NCBI RefSeq assembly: GCF_030247195.1
Contig: NC_080672.1
Span: 386,339,037 to 386,403,036, forward strand
Source: Topomyia yanbarensis
Taxonomy: Eukaryota; Arthropoda; Insecta; Diptera; Culicidae
Reading direction: 5' to 3'
Length of the DNA: 64,000 nucleotides
The notes below the pieces were generated by a model, which did no database searches, had not been told where the DNA came from, and saw only the letters and a list, made by a program, of their open reading frames with translations. Positions 22,701-32,879 of this stretch are shown here, one piece after another; positions within the stretch are counted from its first letter, which is position 1, and each line of letters begins with the position of its first letter. A program made the position numbers and the translations under genes.

Positions 22701-24550
22701 ATGATAGTTATATGTTTTACATACAATCTGAATTGGATGTCATTTATTAATAGCAAAAGTAAAATTACTTTTGGTATGGGTCAAAATCCACATTGAGGGG
22801 AAATTCCGGAGAAACTATTGTAGGTTCAGCGCAATTCACAGCAGTCACGAAAGAGTTGACGATACTCCTTTTGTTCACGAGCACTAGATGTATTTGGTGA
22901 ATATTGGTTTGGAACTTCCTCTCAACGTGAATTTTGATAATTGTCTTTTAAGCACAAATCTCCGATCAACATGGGGAACGTGCTATTTGAACCAGTCGCT
23001 GCTGATTCCTGATTCTAGTTCTAGGTTATATTACGCACTTCCCACCAACCTGAACTCTGCACTTTCGAAGTGCGAGTGATCAAACTGCTACTGAAAACTG
23101 CGAGCTGTCAAATCACATGTATTTCAAGTGATAGAGATGGTATTTTCATGGACAGACCAGCCGAGCTAACCAGTCTATGAGAAGAATTCAATAGAAGAAT
23201 AGTAAGTGCGCAGTGTGGTTAGAATCCAGTTTTTACTGCCACAAGCAATAGTTAAATGAGATATGATTGCTATAACAACGTGCTTCGTGTATCAACCTAG
23301 GAAAACAACCCATTTTACGCAAGTTAATATTATTATTGAAGCCACACATAAAATACTATCACTTAATTATTTTTTTTACTGCATACTGTTCTGCCCAAAT
23401 TGTACAGTAATGTTTTCATTTCGAATGGCTATAGTCCAGCGTACCAAGTATTCATGAATAAGCCCACTATTCTGCGATTTAAAATTGCCTTTGAATATAC
23501 TTAAAACCCAGATATGTTTACCCGGCTATGCTGTCTACAATATGACCACAGCTGATGGACATTTGGGCTACAAAATTTATGTAAAAATCAGTGTAAACGT
23601 CTAAACGTAAACGGGTATGGCAGTATTCTCACATACATTAACGCGCAATTTTTCTCCCATCCGAATATATTTGACTGCAGCGTCTGAAGGACGTACGTCA
23701 GATGGCTTCCGTATAATTTGGTAAAACCCAACTTTCTCTGACTTTTCAATATAGTATTAGCTCCTCTTCAAAGGCTTCGAAATACATGAAAACGAAAGCG
23801 TATTCGAAACTGATCGTATAAACTGTTTCCGCAAAACAATCGTTGAGTGGTCGTAAAGGTTCCTTCTCCGCAAGTTTGTTTGTAATATCTAGCATGAGAT
23901 CCTTTTCATTACACTCCTGATTCAGAGCGGCCGTAGTATGTGCTTCAGACAATAACTTCTGGGTAAACATTAGTTATTAGAATTCGTTGTCCGTTCCGAA
24001 CCCATAACATTTCTTAGAATTTTTATTACATAGAGAATTTTAGCATATTTGAACAAAAAAAATGTCTTATTCAATTCAATAATACAATGTTTATTGCTTC
24101 AAATGGCAAAATTAATGATATGAGCATTTTTTTCATTGAAACAATAATTAACTTTTAATCTCAATAAACATTTCCAGTTTGAATAATTTTACAATCATTG
24201 CAATAAAATGTTTTTAGAAAAGAGAACGATGTTTGTTACTGAAATGGTTTTATTGAATTCAATAAATAAATGTATTTTCTTTCTAGCAATATTTTTTTCA
24301 CTGAATAAAGTCCATATCATTAAAAAAAAACGATTATTTTATTGCATGATTGCAAAAAAGTGTAACGTAATTATAATAACAACTACCGGTGTAAAAACAG
24401 ATTATTATTTTGGCAACCTTTTTACCAACGACTGGTGCGAAAACGGGTGTCTAAATAAAATATTATCGTTTAGCGTAATCAAAATACACACGCATTTGCT
24501 TACGCACCGGTGCTGATAGTCTTAGTATGGTGAAAATAGGCTCATCACCC
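19737..24550. mobile_element. 4.8-kb insertion with 17-bp perfect TIRs and TA target duplication
   Basis: The left end is GGGTGATGAGCCTATTT and the right end is its exact complement, AAATAGGCTCATCACCC. TA flanks both ends (19735-19736 and 24551-24552). The uninterrupted copy of the host repeat at 40.7-41.1 kb shows the empty site (ATAACTATAATATTT). Subterminal sequences also pair: GACTATCAGCACCGG near 20027 pairs with CCGGTGCTGATAGTC near 24504, and TTGGTAAACAGGTTG-like sequence pairs on the two sides. No transposase is visible in the interior, so this looks like a large non-autonomous element. It has a pogo-type MITE nested at 21069. The remaining interior (20.1-21.0, 21.4-24.3 kb) has only short chance ORFs. 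Confidence 0.75.
21069..21329. mobile_element. Pogo/Tc1-type MITE
   Basis: A 261-bp element with ends CAGTCGAGATTCGCTGGTTG and CCAACCAGCGAATCACGACTG (about 23-bp TIR, one or two mismatches). TA lies on each side (21067-21068, 21330-21331). The interior repeats the terminal theme (TAGTTGGAC and GTCCAAC words). Ends beginning CAGT with TA duplication fit the pogo/Tc1 group. There is no transposase. Confidence 0.8.
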
Positions 24551-24552
24551 TA

Positions 24553-24612
24553 TAATATTTATTGTTTTATGGTTGTTTGTAGGGTAAATGCTATTGTAAA
24601 ATTCTATTCGGG
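24553..24612 (+). repeat. Right part of the split CACTGTGACAGTACAG repeat
   Basis: TTTATGGTTGTTTGTAGGG-like sequence to AAAATTCTAT matches 41028-41090. With 19420-19736 it forms one repeat copy split by the 4.8-kb insertion. Confidence 0.75.
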
Positions 24613-25028
24613 CCAACTCTGAATATGATTTAACGCGAAATTCGTCATATGCAAGAACAACGATTTCGAATCCATTGCATTTGTGGTGAGGTTATGCTGT
24701 GTTAACTATTACATTGCAGTGAAATGAAAAGCGATAGGAATAAAGTGAAATGAACAATAGTTACAATAAATTTAGTTGAATAATAATTAGAATAATCACA
24801 AAATTTTCAAAAAACGCTAATTTTAAGTTGTTTTACTAGTAAAAAGTCATTTATGGCACTTAACTAAGAGATATTTGTACATACATTGAAAGGAAATTTG
24901 CTCAGCTTTCCAATGAAACCTTGGAAATAATTATATAAGCCATATTTTTTAGATTATAGACTTTTAAGCTATTGCAAGTCGATTACGGGAAAAGTTTAGT
25001 AAAGAAATTACAAAGAAACGAGAAGAGA

Positions 25029-25232
25029 TCCCAAGCAACCAGAAGTTCGAATAATACTTAAAAAGCACACTTTAAAGTTCACATAAAGTTCTTAGCGAAC
25101 TTCCAAGCTGCTTAAGCTTTAATGGAACTTGAAAACTGCTGAAGCCGCTATTAGAACATAAAACGCACTGCAAAATTACTTCAAACGAGAAGCTTATGCA
25201 GCTCCCTTATACGAACTTTTGGTTGCTTGGGA
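25029..25232. mobile_element. MITE with TCCCAAGCAACCAGAAGTTCG ends
   Basis: A 204-bp element. The left end TCCCAAGCAACCAGAAGTTC is mirrored by GAACTTTTGGTTGCTTGGGA at the right, with one mismatch in about 20. Internal words AAAGTTC and GAACTT recur in both orientations. Non-coding. It abuts a SINE. Confidence 0.75.
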
Positions 25233-25239
25233 TAGGTAT

Positions 25240-25376
25240 GTGATGTTCCCTTAAGAACACCACAGGATTTTTCACCTCAGAAAAATCTCAACGACCTCGG
25301 CTGGGATTGAACACCCAGACCAACTGGAATGAGAGGCGGTCATGCTTACCACTCAACCACCGGCGCCGTCGACGAG
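25240..25376 (-). mobile_element. tRNA-derived SINE
   Basis: On the minus strand a tRNA-like head runs from about 25376 to 25300. An A-box-like GGTGGTTGAGTGGTAAGCAT is followed at about 35 bases by a B-box-like GTGTTCAATCCCAGCC. The stem pairing is not good enough for a functional tRNA, and a non-tRNA tail (GATTTTTCTGAGGTGAAAAA) follows. This is the structure of a tRNA-derived SINE, of the type known in mosquitoes as Feilai-like (family name is inference). Confidence 0.7.
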
Positions 25377-25379
25377 AGG

Positions 25380-27450
25380 CTTCAAATGCCCTGCGTACAT
25401 AAAGGCGAAGGCAGGCCAATATTGATGAAGATAACCCAGCTTAATCTCAATCATTGCTACATTGCACAGCATATGTTGTGGTACTCTACAATAGAAACGA
25501 AGTGCGCCGTTGCAATTTTCGCAGAGCTGTACCGTATTCCACCCGATAACGGTAACTGGGTGGTGGATAACACACATGAAGGCTTTGTGATCGCCAGCAT
25601 CACCGGTGTAGTCGTCTGTAGCTGCTATGCTCCTCCAAGGTGGACACCAGAGCAGTACAATCGGATGCTGGACGCGCTAACCGACTCATTAGTCGGACGA
25701 ACGCCAGTTGTTAAAGGAGGATACTTTAACACTTGGGCCGTGGAGTGGGATAGCAGATAGACCAACGTAAGAGGTTACAGCTTGTTGGAAATCTGGCGAA
25801 GCTGGATGTGAGACTGTGCAACGAAGGCTCCACTACCACATTCCGTAAAGACCATACCATTCTGCAGCGCTTCGCTGATGGATAACATAAATTGGCGAGT
25901 CACTGAGCAGTACACATATAGTGACCACCAAGCTATTGCTCGGTGAAATTGTACGAGCGGAAGTGGAAAATAAAGGACTTCGATAGGGACCTTTTTGTGA
26001 AAGCACTTTGTGCTGACAGCGTTACTCCAATTCCGAGTGCCGATGAACTGTCGGAAACAGTAGCGAGGGCATGTGATGTAACAATGCCGAGAGAAATGGA
26101 GCTGAGGAACCACCGGCGTCCGGCGTACTGATGGAACAAAAGGTTAAGCATCCTCCGGACTGCCTGCCTTAAAGCCAGAAAACGCGTTCAGGGAGCATGA
26201 TCTGAGGCAGTCAGAGAAGAGTGTAAGGTGACGTTCCGGGCGACAAGGGCCGCTTTTAAACGCGAGATAGTGCTAAGCAAGTCCACATGCTACAAGGAGC
26301 TATGCAGCGAAGTAGATGCTAACCCCTGGGGCAATGCTTACCATGTCGTTATGTCCAGGGTCAAGGGTCCAATGACGCTAGTCGAAATGTATGCTGACAA
26401 ACTTAAAATTATCGTGGAGGGTCTTTTCCTGAAGCCGGACTCAACCGCATGGCCGCCTACACCGTACGTTGAGGCAGTTGGTGGAAATGCTGGTGACAAT
26501 TGAGTCTCCAACGACAAGCTCCTTACATTGGCAAAAGGGCTGAAAGCTCCCGGACCGAATGGTATCCCCAACGTGGCACTGAAGACCGCGATCCTGGTGT
26601 TTCCGGACATGTTCAGGATAGTACTACAGAAATGACTGGACGATGCCTACTTTCCGGATAGATGGACTATGCCAGGCTCTGAAATCTTACTTCCAGAACC
26701 GAATACTGATCTACGAAACGAACATGGGCAAGAGGTCGGTTAGTGTCACGGCGGGAGTAACTCAGGGCTCCTTATTCGACTCAACACTCTGGAATATAAA
26801 GTACAACGGACTGTTAATACTGGTACTGCCCAAGGAAGTTGAGATCGTCTGCTTTGCAGATGATGTTGTTCTGACGATAACCGGCGAGACCCTTGAAGAG
26901 GTGGAGATGTTGACGGCGGAAACAATAGGCATCGTGGGAAACCTAGATGGCTGACGTCAAGTTGGAGATGGCTCACCACAAGACGGAGGTAGTGCTGGTC
27001 AGCAACCGTAAAAAATCCAGCATGTCGTGATCAGCGTCGGGGGACAATCCATCCCATTGATGCATGTGCTGAAGCACCTGGGTATGATGGCCGACGATCG
27101 GTTAAATTACACCAGCCATGTCGATTACCTGTGTGAGCAGGCTGCGAGGCTACTTAACGCACTGGCAAGGATCAAGGAAAGAAACAGCACGAGACGTCTC
27201 CTGGTTGGAGTCTCATTCTCAATACTGTGGTATGGCTCACCACCCTGCGCTGAACTCAAAGCGGAACCGGACGAAGTTAACAAGCACGTTTCACCTAATA
27301 ACTATTCGTGTCGCTAGTGCGTACAGAACGTTATTGTCGGAGGCGGTGTACGTAATTGCCGAGATAACTGGTCCGAGCCAACTTGTTGGCTAAGTGGCTG
27401 CAAGAGTAGAAAGGAAGGTGGACCCACCGATTCATTCCAAATGTGTCTGC
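25380..27450 (+). pseudogene. Decayed R1-like ORF2 (endonuclease plus RT, copy 3)
   Basis: The frame at 25329-25760 carries an AP-endonuclease remnant: ITQLNLNHC, then the EGFVIASITGVVVCSCYAPP beta-strand block, and VVKGGYFNTWAVEWDSR, where the usual GDFNAW Asp-Phe-Asn is altered. After frameshifts, 26228-26503 and 26520-26610 hold the RT N-terminus (LKAPGPNGIPNVALKTAI-like). 26643-26954 holds a good palm block with VTAGVTQGS, then EIVCFADDVVLTITG with the catalytic FADD, deriving from normal R1-type motifs. 27027-27317 holds the thumb (HLGMMADDRLNYTSHVDY). The C-terminal end is truncated near 27450. Several stops and frameshifts make it inactive. Confidence 0.8.
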
Positions 27451-27760
27451 TTGGGTACTTCGTCACCAATTACAATTAGGAGTGGTACATCCAACTCTAA
27501 GATCAGTTTTGAAAGCACGCGAAGACCTTCCAAGGTTTGAACAGGAAGGAGGCAGACGCCTATCAGCCCAAAGTCGTCAAATCGTAGCAAAACTCCCCAG
27601 CTCGTGGTAGGAAGGGGGTCGTTAAAACCTTGAACTCCTGTCCCTGCTGTCTCCACGTGTGAGTGTTTTAGTAAGGCTTAGTGCATTGTTTGCTTAAAAA
27701 ATCTGGCCTGTAGTGTATTGGCGCTGAGTGGGACTGACGACCCACTTTCGTGCCTAACCA
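27451..27760. other. Unassigned spacer between two R1-like fragments
   Basis: GC-moderate sequence with no ORF of note. It probably belongs to retrotransposon untranslated regions, since both neighbours are of the same family, but no motif proves this. Confidence 0.4.
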
Positions 27761-29375
27761 ATAAAAACACTCCTTAATATAATTCGCCCTTTTTCTCTCG
27801 TAACTACATCTACATCAATATTAGCTCCAGGGGTGGGGGGGGGGGTTTGTGTCGTTGTATTTTTGTCACCCCTCTTTTATTTATTCACGAGTTTTTCGCA
27901 GCTATCTCGGAGCCTCACTTGATCCAAGAAATGGCTCGATCTATCTATCATTTTACTCTCGATTCTTCTCTTGCCTTTCGTCTCCATTTATCGGTATTTA
28001 GCTCTTATCTCAGTGAACCGTTTACCATTTAGCTCCTGTTTCCATTAGTCATTCAGCTCCCAGCCTTATCACGATCTAATCGAATAGTTCTCGGTGGTGA
28101 TCCCACTCCGACTGAGATTTCCTCGACGGAGGAATTTATCCTGACAATGATATCCGATTTTTTGTCTCATTTATCTCCCAGCTTTATTGAGCAGTAAAAC
28201 TACCCTACTCCGACTGAGAGTCCTGATAGCGGAATTTCTCTAGGTACCGATGTCTGTTTCGTGAGCCAATGAACTCCCATTTTTGTCGCAATATAGTCGG
28301 ATAGTCCATAGCGGTGAATCTACCCTACTGAGAATTCCCCGGCGGTAGATCTCGATACCAATATTCGTTTCCGCGAACCATTTGGCTTCCTGCTTCGTCC
28401 CGATCGACTCGATCTAGTCGCCGGCGGTGGACCTAGCTCACTCATCGGGCCAGCCAGTAGGTGCAGAGATCTATTCAGCAATTCCGAGCTTCCGGTTCAC
28501 TGGAGTCCCAACGATCCACTAGCTATTCGATGCGGTCTACTCGCTCTAATACCCTGCAGTGGATCTAGCCTACTCACGAACAATCCGGTCGGTTCGTCGA
28601 TTCCGGTGAAGTCTGACGTCCGATTTGTTTGCGCCCCGACGACCCGAGCCCGGTACTACGTCGCGTATTACTCAACTGGCTCCCGGTGGAGGACCCAGTC
28701 TACACCGGCGGAAAGTTCCCTAGCGGTGAAATTTCTTTCAAAAACTCATTTGTGGTTTCAAGACTGCTTTCTCCGCGCTCGCGATGACTGTGCGGATGGC
28801 GTTCACCGTCGATATCCCTTTTCGGAACTCGAACTGCCTAGTTCTTACTTTCCAGAAGTTTACCAAGATCCAGCAGGCATATAGGCCGATATGATGCTGG
28901 ATCTCCTGGTGGTTTCCCTAATTTTGGCAGCAACATTAGTTTCTTCCATCTATCCGGAAAGTGGCCTTCGTCCAGGCGTTTCTATAGAACTAGCCTGAAC
29001 ATGTTCGGAAACGCCAGGATCGCGGTCTTCAGTGCCATGTTGGGGATTCAGTCCGAATCAGGAGCTTTCTTCGCTTTCAGCCCTTTTGCCACTATAAGGA
29101 GCTCGTTGTTGGAGACTCGATTGTCATCAGCATTTCCACCGTCTGCATCATCGTCAGGGCCGTCGAGAGTCGTGTCGGGCCCCAAGGCTTGTAATACTGG
29201 CGGACCCTTTAAAACCTAAGCCCTCTAGTTCATTTGTACCTCTTCAGCTATGAGAAACTCGTGGTCCGTGGTTTCTATTAGTCGCCGGTTGACTCATTGC
29301 CACATCCACAGATAGCATGCCAGACAGGCGATTTTCGACAGCTTCTTATTCCGTGGTATCCAAATCGGCTTAATA
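27761..29375 (-). pseudogene. R1-like retrotransposon fragment in reverse orientation (copy 4)
   Basis: Read on the minus strand, 29375-28880 encodes the RT N-terminal region, with nucleotide identity to 4790-5150 (for example the complement of GGAGATCCAGCATCGTATCGG near 28890). It extends further 5' than copy 1. It is followed at about 28750-27761 by the non-coding repeat-rich block seen at 6.2-7.2 kb, in the same relative order as on the plus strand at 4.8-7.2 kb. The RT is truncated directly into that block. A (G)13 run lies near 27833. No functional ORF remains. Confidence 0.75.
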
Positions 29376-29424
29376 TCCATAGTTACGAGTTTTTTTTTAA
29401 TTTGCTGTGAGAATATGTAGGACC

Positions 29425-30201
29425 CTGTAGTGTATAAGATATTGTTGGAAGAGGAATAATTTATCTAAAATCAATATTAGAATATGTCAGTATAAAGTAT
29501 ACATTCCACCTTAATGAATCGGTATATCGGTACGAATGTGAATGCAACAGAATAAGAACATTCAAGCAGTCTCGTTGATGTGTTTCACTATATATGCCTT
29601 GTGAGAAGAAGAAAATACAAGAGCAATGAGTACAGCTGTGTGCGTTTCAGCGTGTCATGCAGTGACAACAGACATCGAACACACGTAAGCGAGTGTGTTG
29701 ATATATTTTGCGGCAGGGAAACCGATGGAAGTGCGAATACGATTCAGTCTGTTAAGAACTATTGATAGGTGAAGACGCTTTGAAGCGGAAAATACTTCGA
29801 CCATGGATGCGTGTCGCATCCATGGTCGAAGTATTTTCCGCTTCAAAGCGTCTTCACCTATCAATAGTTCTTAACAGACTGAATCGTATTCGCACTTCCA
29901 TCGGTTTCCCTGCCGCAAAATATATCAACACACTCGCTTACGTGTGTTCGATGTCTGTTGTCACTGCATGACACGCTGAAACGCACACAGCTGTACTCAT
30001 TGCTCTTGTATTTTCTTCTTCTCACAAGGCATATATAGTGAAACACATCAACGAGACTGCTTGAATGTTCTTATTCTGTTGCATTCACATTCGTACCGAT
30101 ATACCGATTCATTAAGGTGGAATGTATACTTTATACTGACATATTCTAATATTGATTTTAGATAAATTATTCCTCTTCCAACAATATCTTATACACTACA
30201 G
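29425..30201. repeat. Essentially perfect palindrome, 387-bp arms with a 3-nt spacer
   Basis: Left arm 29425-29811 and right arm 29815-30201 are reverse complements around TGT at 29812-29814. Every segment I compared matches without a difference, including the outer CTGTAGTGTATAAGATATTG, the ATATATGCCTTGTGAGAAG region and the centre CCATGGATGCG. ORFs of 61 and 69 codons on the two strands are therefore duplicates and are not evidence of genes. Flanking bases stop matching immediately outside. No TIR-type transposon ends were recognised. It may be a recent inverted duplication or an assembly or library foldback. Confidence 0.95.
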
Positions 30202-30744
30202 ACCCGACAACAATGGATGAACTGAACTAATTTGATTTTTTATTTCGCATATTACACTAGTTTACAAATTTTGAGTTAATTGCATAAAGTTTAGAAAAAA
30301 GGTGTTTTCTAAGTCAATTTTGGGTCGCTGAGCACGAAAATCATATCCAGGGCAGGGTCCGCTAAAATCATAAAATTTCCATTTCGCTCAATGTGCTATA
30401 GCATCAACATTTTCCATCCGATGTTAGCGATATTAGGCTTAAAATTAACGTAAACATATTATTTGTCATCTTACATTCTAAAAGGTCCAAAAAAATTGTT
30501 TCTCGGTAAAAAAAATCATTTAAAAATGAGTAACTTTTAAAAATGGTCAAAAATTTTAATCGGCTTCTAAATATTTCGTAACAAAACTCCCTTAAGAATT
30601 ACTATCGCTATTTTTATTACTCTTTTATGAATACCGAACGTGTTCGCCCATCTTCCGGGTAGAAACGCGGGCCCCCAAATGCCACCCAGGCCCCAGGGCA
30701 ATTGCCCTGGCTGACCCCCCCCCCCCCCCCCCTCTTATCGGGCC
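30202..30744. other. Spacer with a poly-C tract
   Basis: AT-rich to 30640, then GC-rich with a run of about 17 C at 30715-30732, a likely assembly-difficult homopolymer. No gene was recognised. Confidence 0.5.
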
Positions 30745-30916
30745 TGATCATCGTACGGTGTAGGTGGCCATGCGGCTGGGTCGTGTTTCGAGAAAAGACT
30801 CAACAATAATCTTCAGTTTATCAGCGCGCATTTTAGCTAACGTCACTGGACCCTTGATCCTGGTCAACCCGACACGTAAGCGTAAATATTAATACGTCCT
30901 CGTTTGACAATATCGG
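30745..30916 (-). repeat. Inverted duplicate of 4730-4905 (part of R1-like RT)
   Basis: Reverse complement of the start of copy 1 (words TCGTACGGTGTAGGTGGCCA and CTCAACAATAATCTTCAGTT). It ends at the 5-bp target site ATCGG (30912-30916), where an LTR element inserted. The rest of the duplicate resumes at 32880. Confidence 0.8.
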
Positions 30917-31236
30917 TGTTACGGCGAGTATCGCCGACCCTTTTACTGCCGATTAAAGAATGCAGATGCATGTTTATTTTTGCGGGCAAATAAGTTGAGG
31001 TTCTGTCAATGTCAATATTATGATGTTATTGAAGCGCAGTGAAAAAGCGAAAATAGTATGTGTTAGAAGGTTTCATATCCACATGAGGCAAACGGAGAGG
31101 GAAACTAAAATCTGTGAGTTAATGAGTAAGAAATGAAGAAATGTATGAACTAAAATATATCGATAATTACAGTTTTGATCTGCTAATAAAACACAGCTGA
31201 TTCAAGGACTAGTTTATCCCGAAAGAAGTCCGAACA
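30917..31236 (+). repeat. 5' LTR
   Basis: 320 bp, starts TGTTACGGCGAGTATCGCC, ends AAGTCCGAACA. No primer-binding site with clear tRNA complementarity was recognised just downstream. Confidence 0.9.
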
Positions 31237-31263
31237 AAATCAAAAAGATTTTAACCTCGAAAG

Positions 31264-32067
31264 ATGATTCCTTCCATCGCAAGTCGATGTATGCACTTCG
31301 ATTATTTCACCTGGATGCCTTGTTCAGGACGGGAAGGATGCCTTTGCGAATCCTGCTCGACAATGCGAAAGAGGTTGCTAGAGGAAAAGCGGGTTCAAAT
31401 GCAGCTCAAATTCCAGAAATTCGGAACTGAGCTGGAGCTTGAGATGGAGCAAAGTAAACATAAACATGAGCGGGAAATGTTAGAAGAATGCCTAGCTGTT
31501 GAAGAGACTTTTCGTAGAAGAAAGCAAGCTATACAGGAGGAGTTCCACAGGAAGAAAAGTGAGTTGATAGAATTATATAAAGATGATATCAATAAGGTGT
31601 GTGATGAGAGTAATGACGATCAAAAGGAGGTAGTTGATCAACCGCTTGGTGAAATGAACATAGGATGTTATCTGAACGAAATGGTGCAAAGTTCGGAACA
31701 GATTTTTACCAATGCAGATCCGCCGATTGAAGTACTGGCAAAACAGACGATCGAAGCACAGCAAAACGTGTGTGTTGTTGTTTTGAACCGTTCCAGTATA
31801 AATAATATGAAAAACAGTGTAAACACGGATAAGAAAAAATTGAAGGCAAAACTTAATGAATATAAAGGGATAGATGAGCAGCCGACGATTTATTTAGAAA
31901 TGAGAGTTCGATATCAGCTCAGACAGAGCTTTTCGGTATTGGTTATCGATGTCGTAGAATCAAACGGACGAGGAAGCTTGAAGAGCGCTACGGAAGCTGC
32001 AGAGTTTTTTATCAATGATAAACAAATAACTTTTTCACGCGCTGAGATAGGTGTGCGAACGATTATA
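31264..32067 (+). CDS. Gag-like ORF of the LTR element, truncated by a MITE
   Basis: About 268 residues belong to the element before the reading frame enters the MITE at 32068; the frame stays open to 32463 (399 codons) only because the MITE's 33-bp repeats have no stop in this frame. The N-terminus has a small cysteine cluster (CSGREGCLCESCS, residues 20-32). A long, charged, probably coiled-coil segment follows (about residues 35-115, rich in Glu, Lys and Arg, with KFGTELELEMEQSKHKHERE). No zinc knuckle or protease is seen. A Cys-rich start followed by a coiled coil resembles BEL/Pao gag N-termini, which is a weak family inference. The native C-terminus, if any, lies beyond the MITE or has been lost. 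Confidence 0.6.
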
Positions 32068-32477
32068 CACTCAGGTTTTTTTTACGCGGGGGATACGAGC
32101 CGCGTAAATGAAAACCGCGTAAATTTCAAAATCCGCGTAAATGAAAACCGCGTAAATTTCAAAATCCGCGTAAATGAAAACCGCGTAAATTTCAAAATCC
32201 GCGTAAATGAAAACCGCGTAAATTTCAAAATCCGCGTAAATGAAGACCACTTAAATTTAAGAATCCGCGATAAAGGGAACCTCATTGATGGATACCGCGT
32301 AAATTCCAAAATCCGCGTAAATGAAAACCGCGTAAATTTCAAAAACCGCGTAAATGAAAACCGCGTAAATTTCAAAATCCGCGTAAATGAAAACCGCGTA
32401 AATTTCAAAATCCGCGTAAAAAAAAACCGCGTAAAAAAATACCGCGCAAAAAAAACCGCCTAAAAAAAACTTGAGTG
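32068..32477. mobile_element. MITE with internal tandem repeats, inserted in the LTR element
   Basis: Ends CACTCAGGTTTTTTTTACGC and its near-complement AAAAAAAACTTGAGTG, with TA on both sides (32066-32067 and 32478-32479), fitting a Tc1/mariner-type MITE of 410 bp. The interior is almost entirely a 33-bp tandem repeat plus degenerate CGCGTAAA units at the right end. Confidence 0.8.
32099..32462 (+). repeat. 33-bp tandem repeat array
   Basis: The unit contains CGCGTAAATGAAAAC then CGCGTAAATTTCAAAATC. Four near-identical copies span 32100-32232, two diverged ones 32233-32298, then about four more decay into short CGCGTAAAAA units. In frame it reads as RVNENRVNFKI repeats, but the repeat is in a MITE and the protein reading is incidental. 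CCGCGTAAA occurs twice per unit, so the ancestral unit may be about 16 bp. Confidence 0.9.
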
Positions 32478-32559
32478 TACATGTTAATGCAGCAGCGGAG
32501 ATGATAGTGAAGGTAACACTGGGTAGGGTTGCCCCTTACCAGGATTACGGTCCGGGGTA

Positions 32560-32879
32560 TGTTACGGCGAGTATCGCCGACCCTTTTACTGCCGATTAAA
32601 GAATGCAGATGCATGTTTATTTTTGCGGGCAAATAAGTTGAGGTTCTGTCAATGTCAATATTATGATGTTATTGAAGCGCAGTGAAAAAGCGAAAATAGT
32701 ATGTGTTAGAAGGTTTCATATCCACATGAGGCAAACGGAGAGGGAAACTAAAATCTGTGAGTTAATGAGTAAGAAATGAAGAAATGTATGAACTAAAATA
32801 TATCGATAATTACAGTTTTGATCTGCTAATAAAACACAGCTGATTCAAGGACTAGTTTATCCCGAAAGAATTCCGAACA
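32560..32879 (+). repeat. 3' LTR
   Basis: 320 bp, starts TGTTACGGCGAGTATCGCC and ends AATTCCGAACA, followed by the target duplication ATCGG. The GGTCCGGGG just upstream may be a weak polypurine-like tract. Confidence 0.9.

Larger units (their letters stand above)
30917..32879 (+). mobile_element. Non-autonomous LTR retrotransposon (BEL/Pao-like)
   Basis: Two 320-bp direct repeats (30917-31236 and 32560-32879), each TG...CA, bound an internal 1.32 kb. ATCGG is duplicated exactly on both sides (30912-30916 and 32880-32884), and the interrupted target is the inverted copy of 3.5-4.9 kb. The 5-bp duplication and the gag-like coiled-coil ORF favour BEL/Pao, which is an inference. No protease, RT, RNase H or integrase is present. 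The internal part is a gag-like ORF broken by a MITE. The LTRs appear nearly identical (one difference noted near the 3' end, AAGTCC versus ATTCC), so insertion is recent. Confidence 0.9.

Noticed and set aside
25300..25376. A functional tRNA gene on the minus strand
   Set aside because: A and B boxes are present, but the cloverleaf stems do not pair well and a SINE-type tail follows.
29580..30046. Pairs of 61- and 69-codon ORFs with identical products on opposite strands
   Set aside because: They are duplicates created by the perfect palindrome; neither has recognisable features.
32068..32463. Repetitive RVNENRVNFKI protein tail of the 399-codon ORF as a novel repeat protein
   Set aside because: The repeat lies wholly within a TA-flanked MITE with TIRs; its reading frame is incidental.
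32100..32465. CRISPR-like array of regularly spaced repeats
   Set aside because: Units are contiguous tandem repeats without unique spacers, in a eukaryotic MITE.
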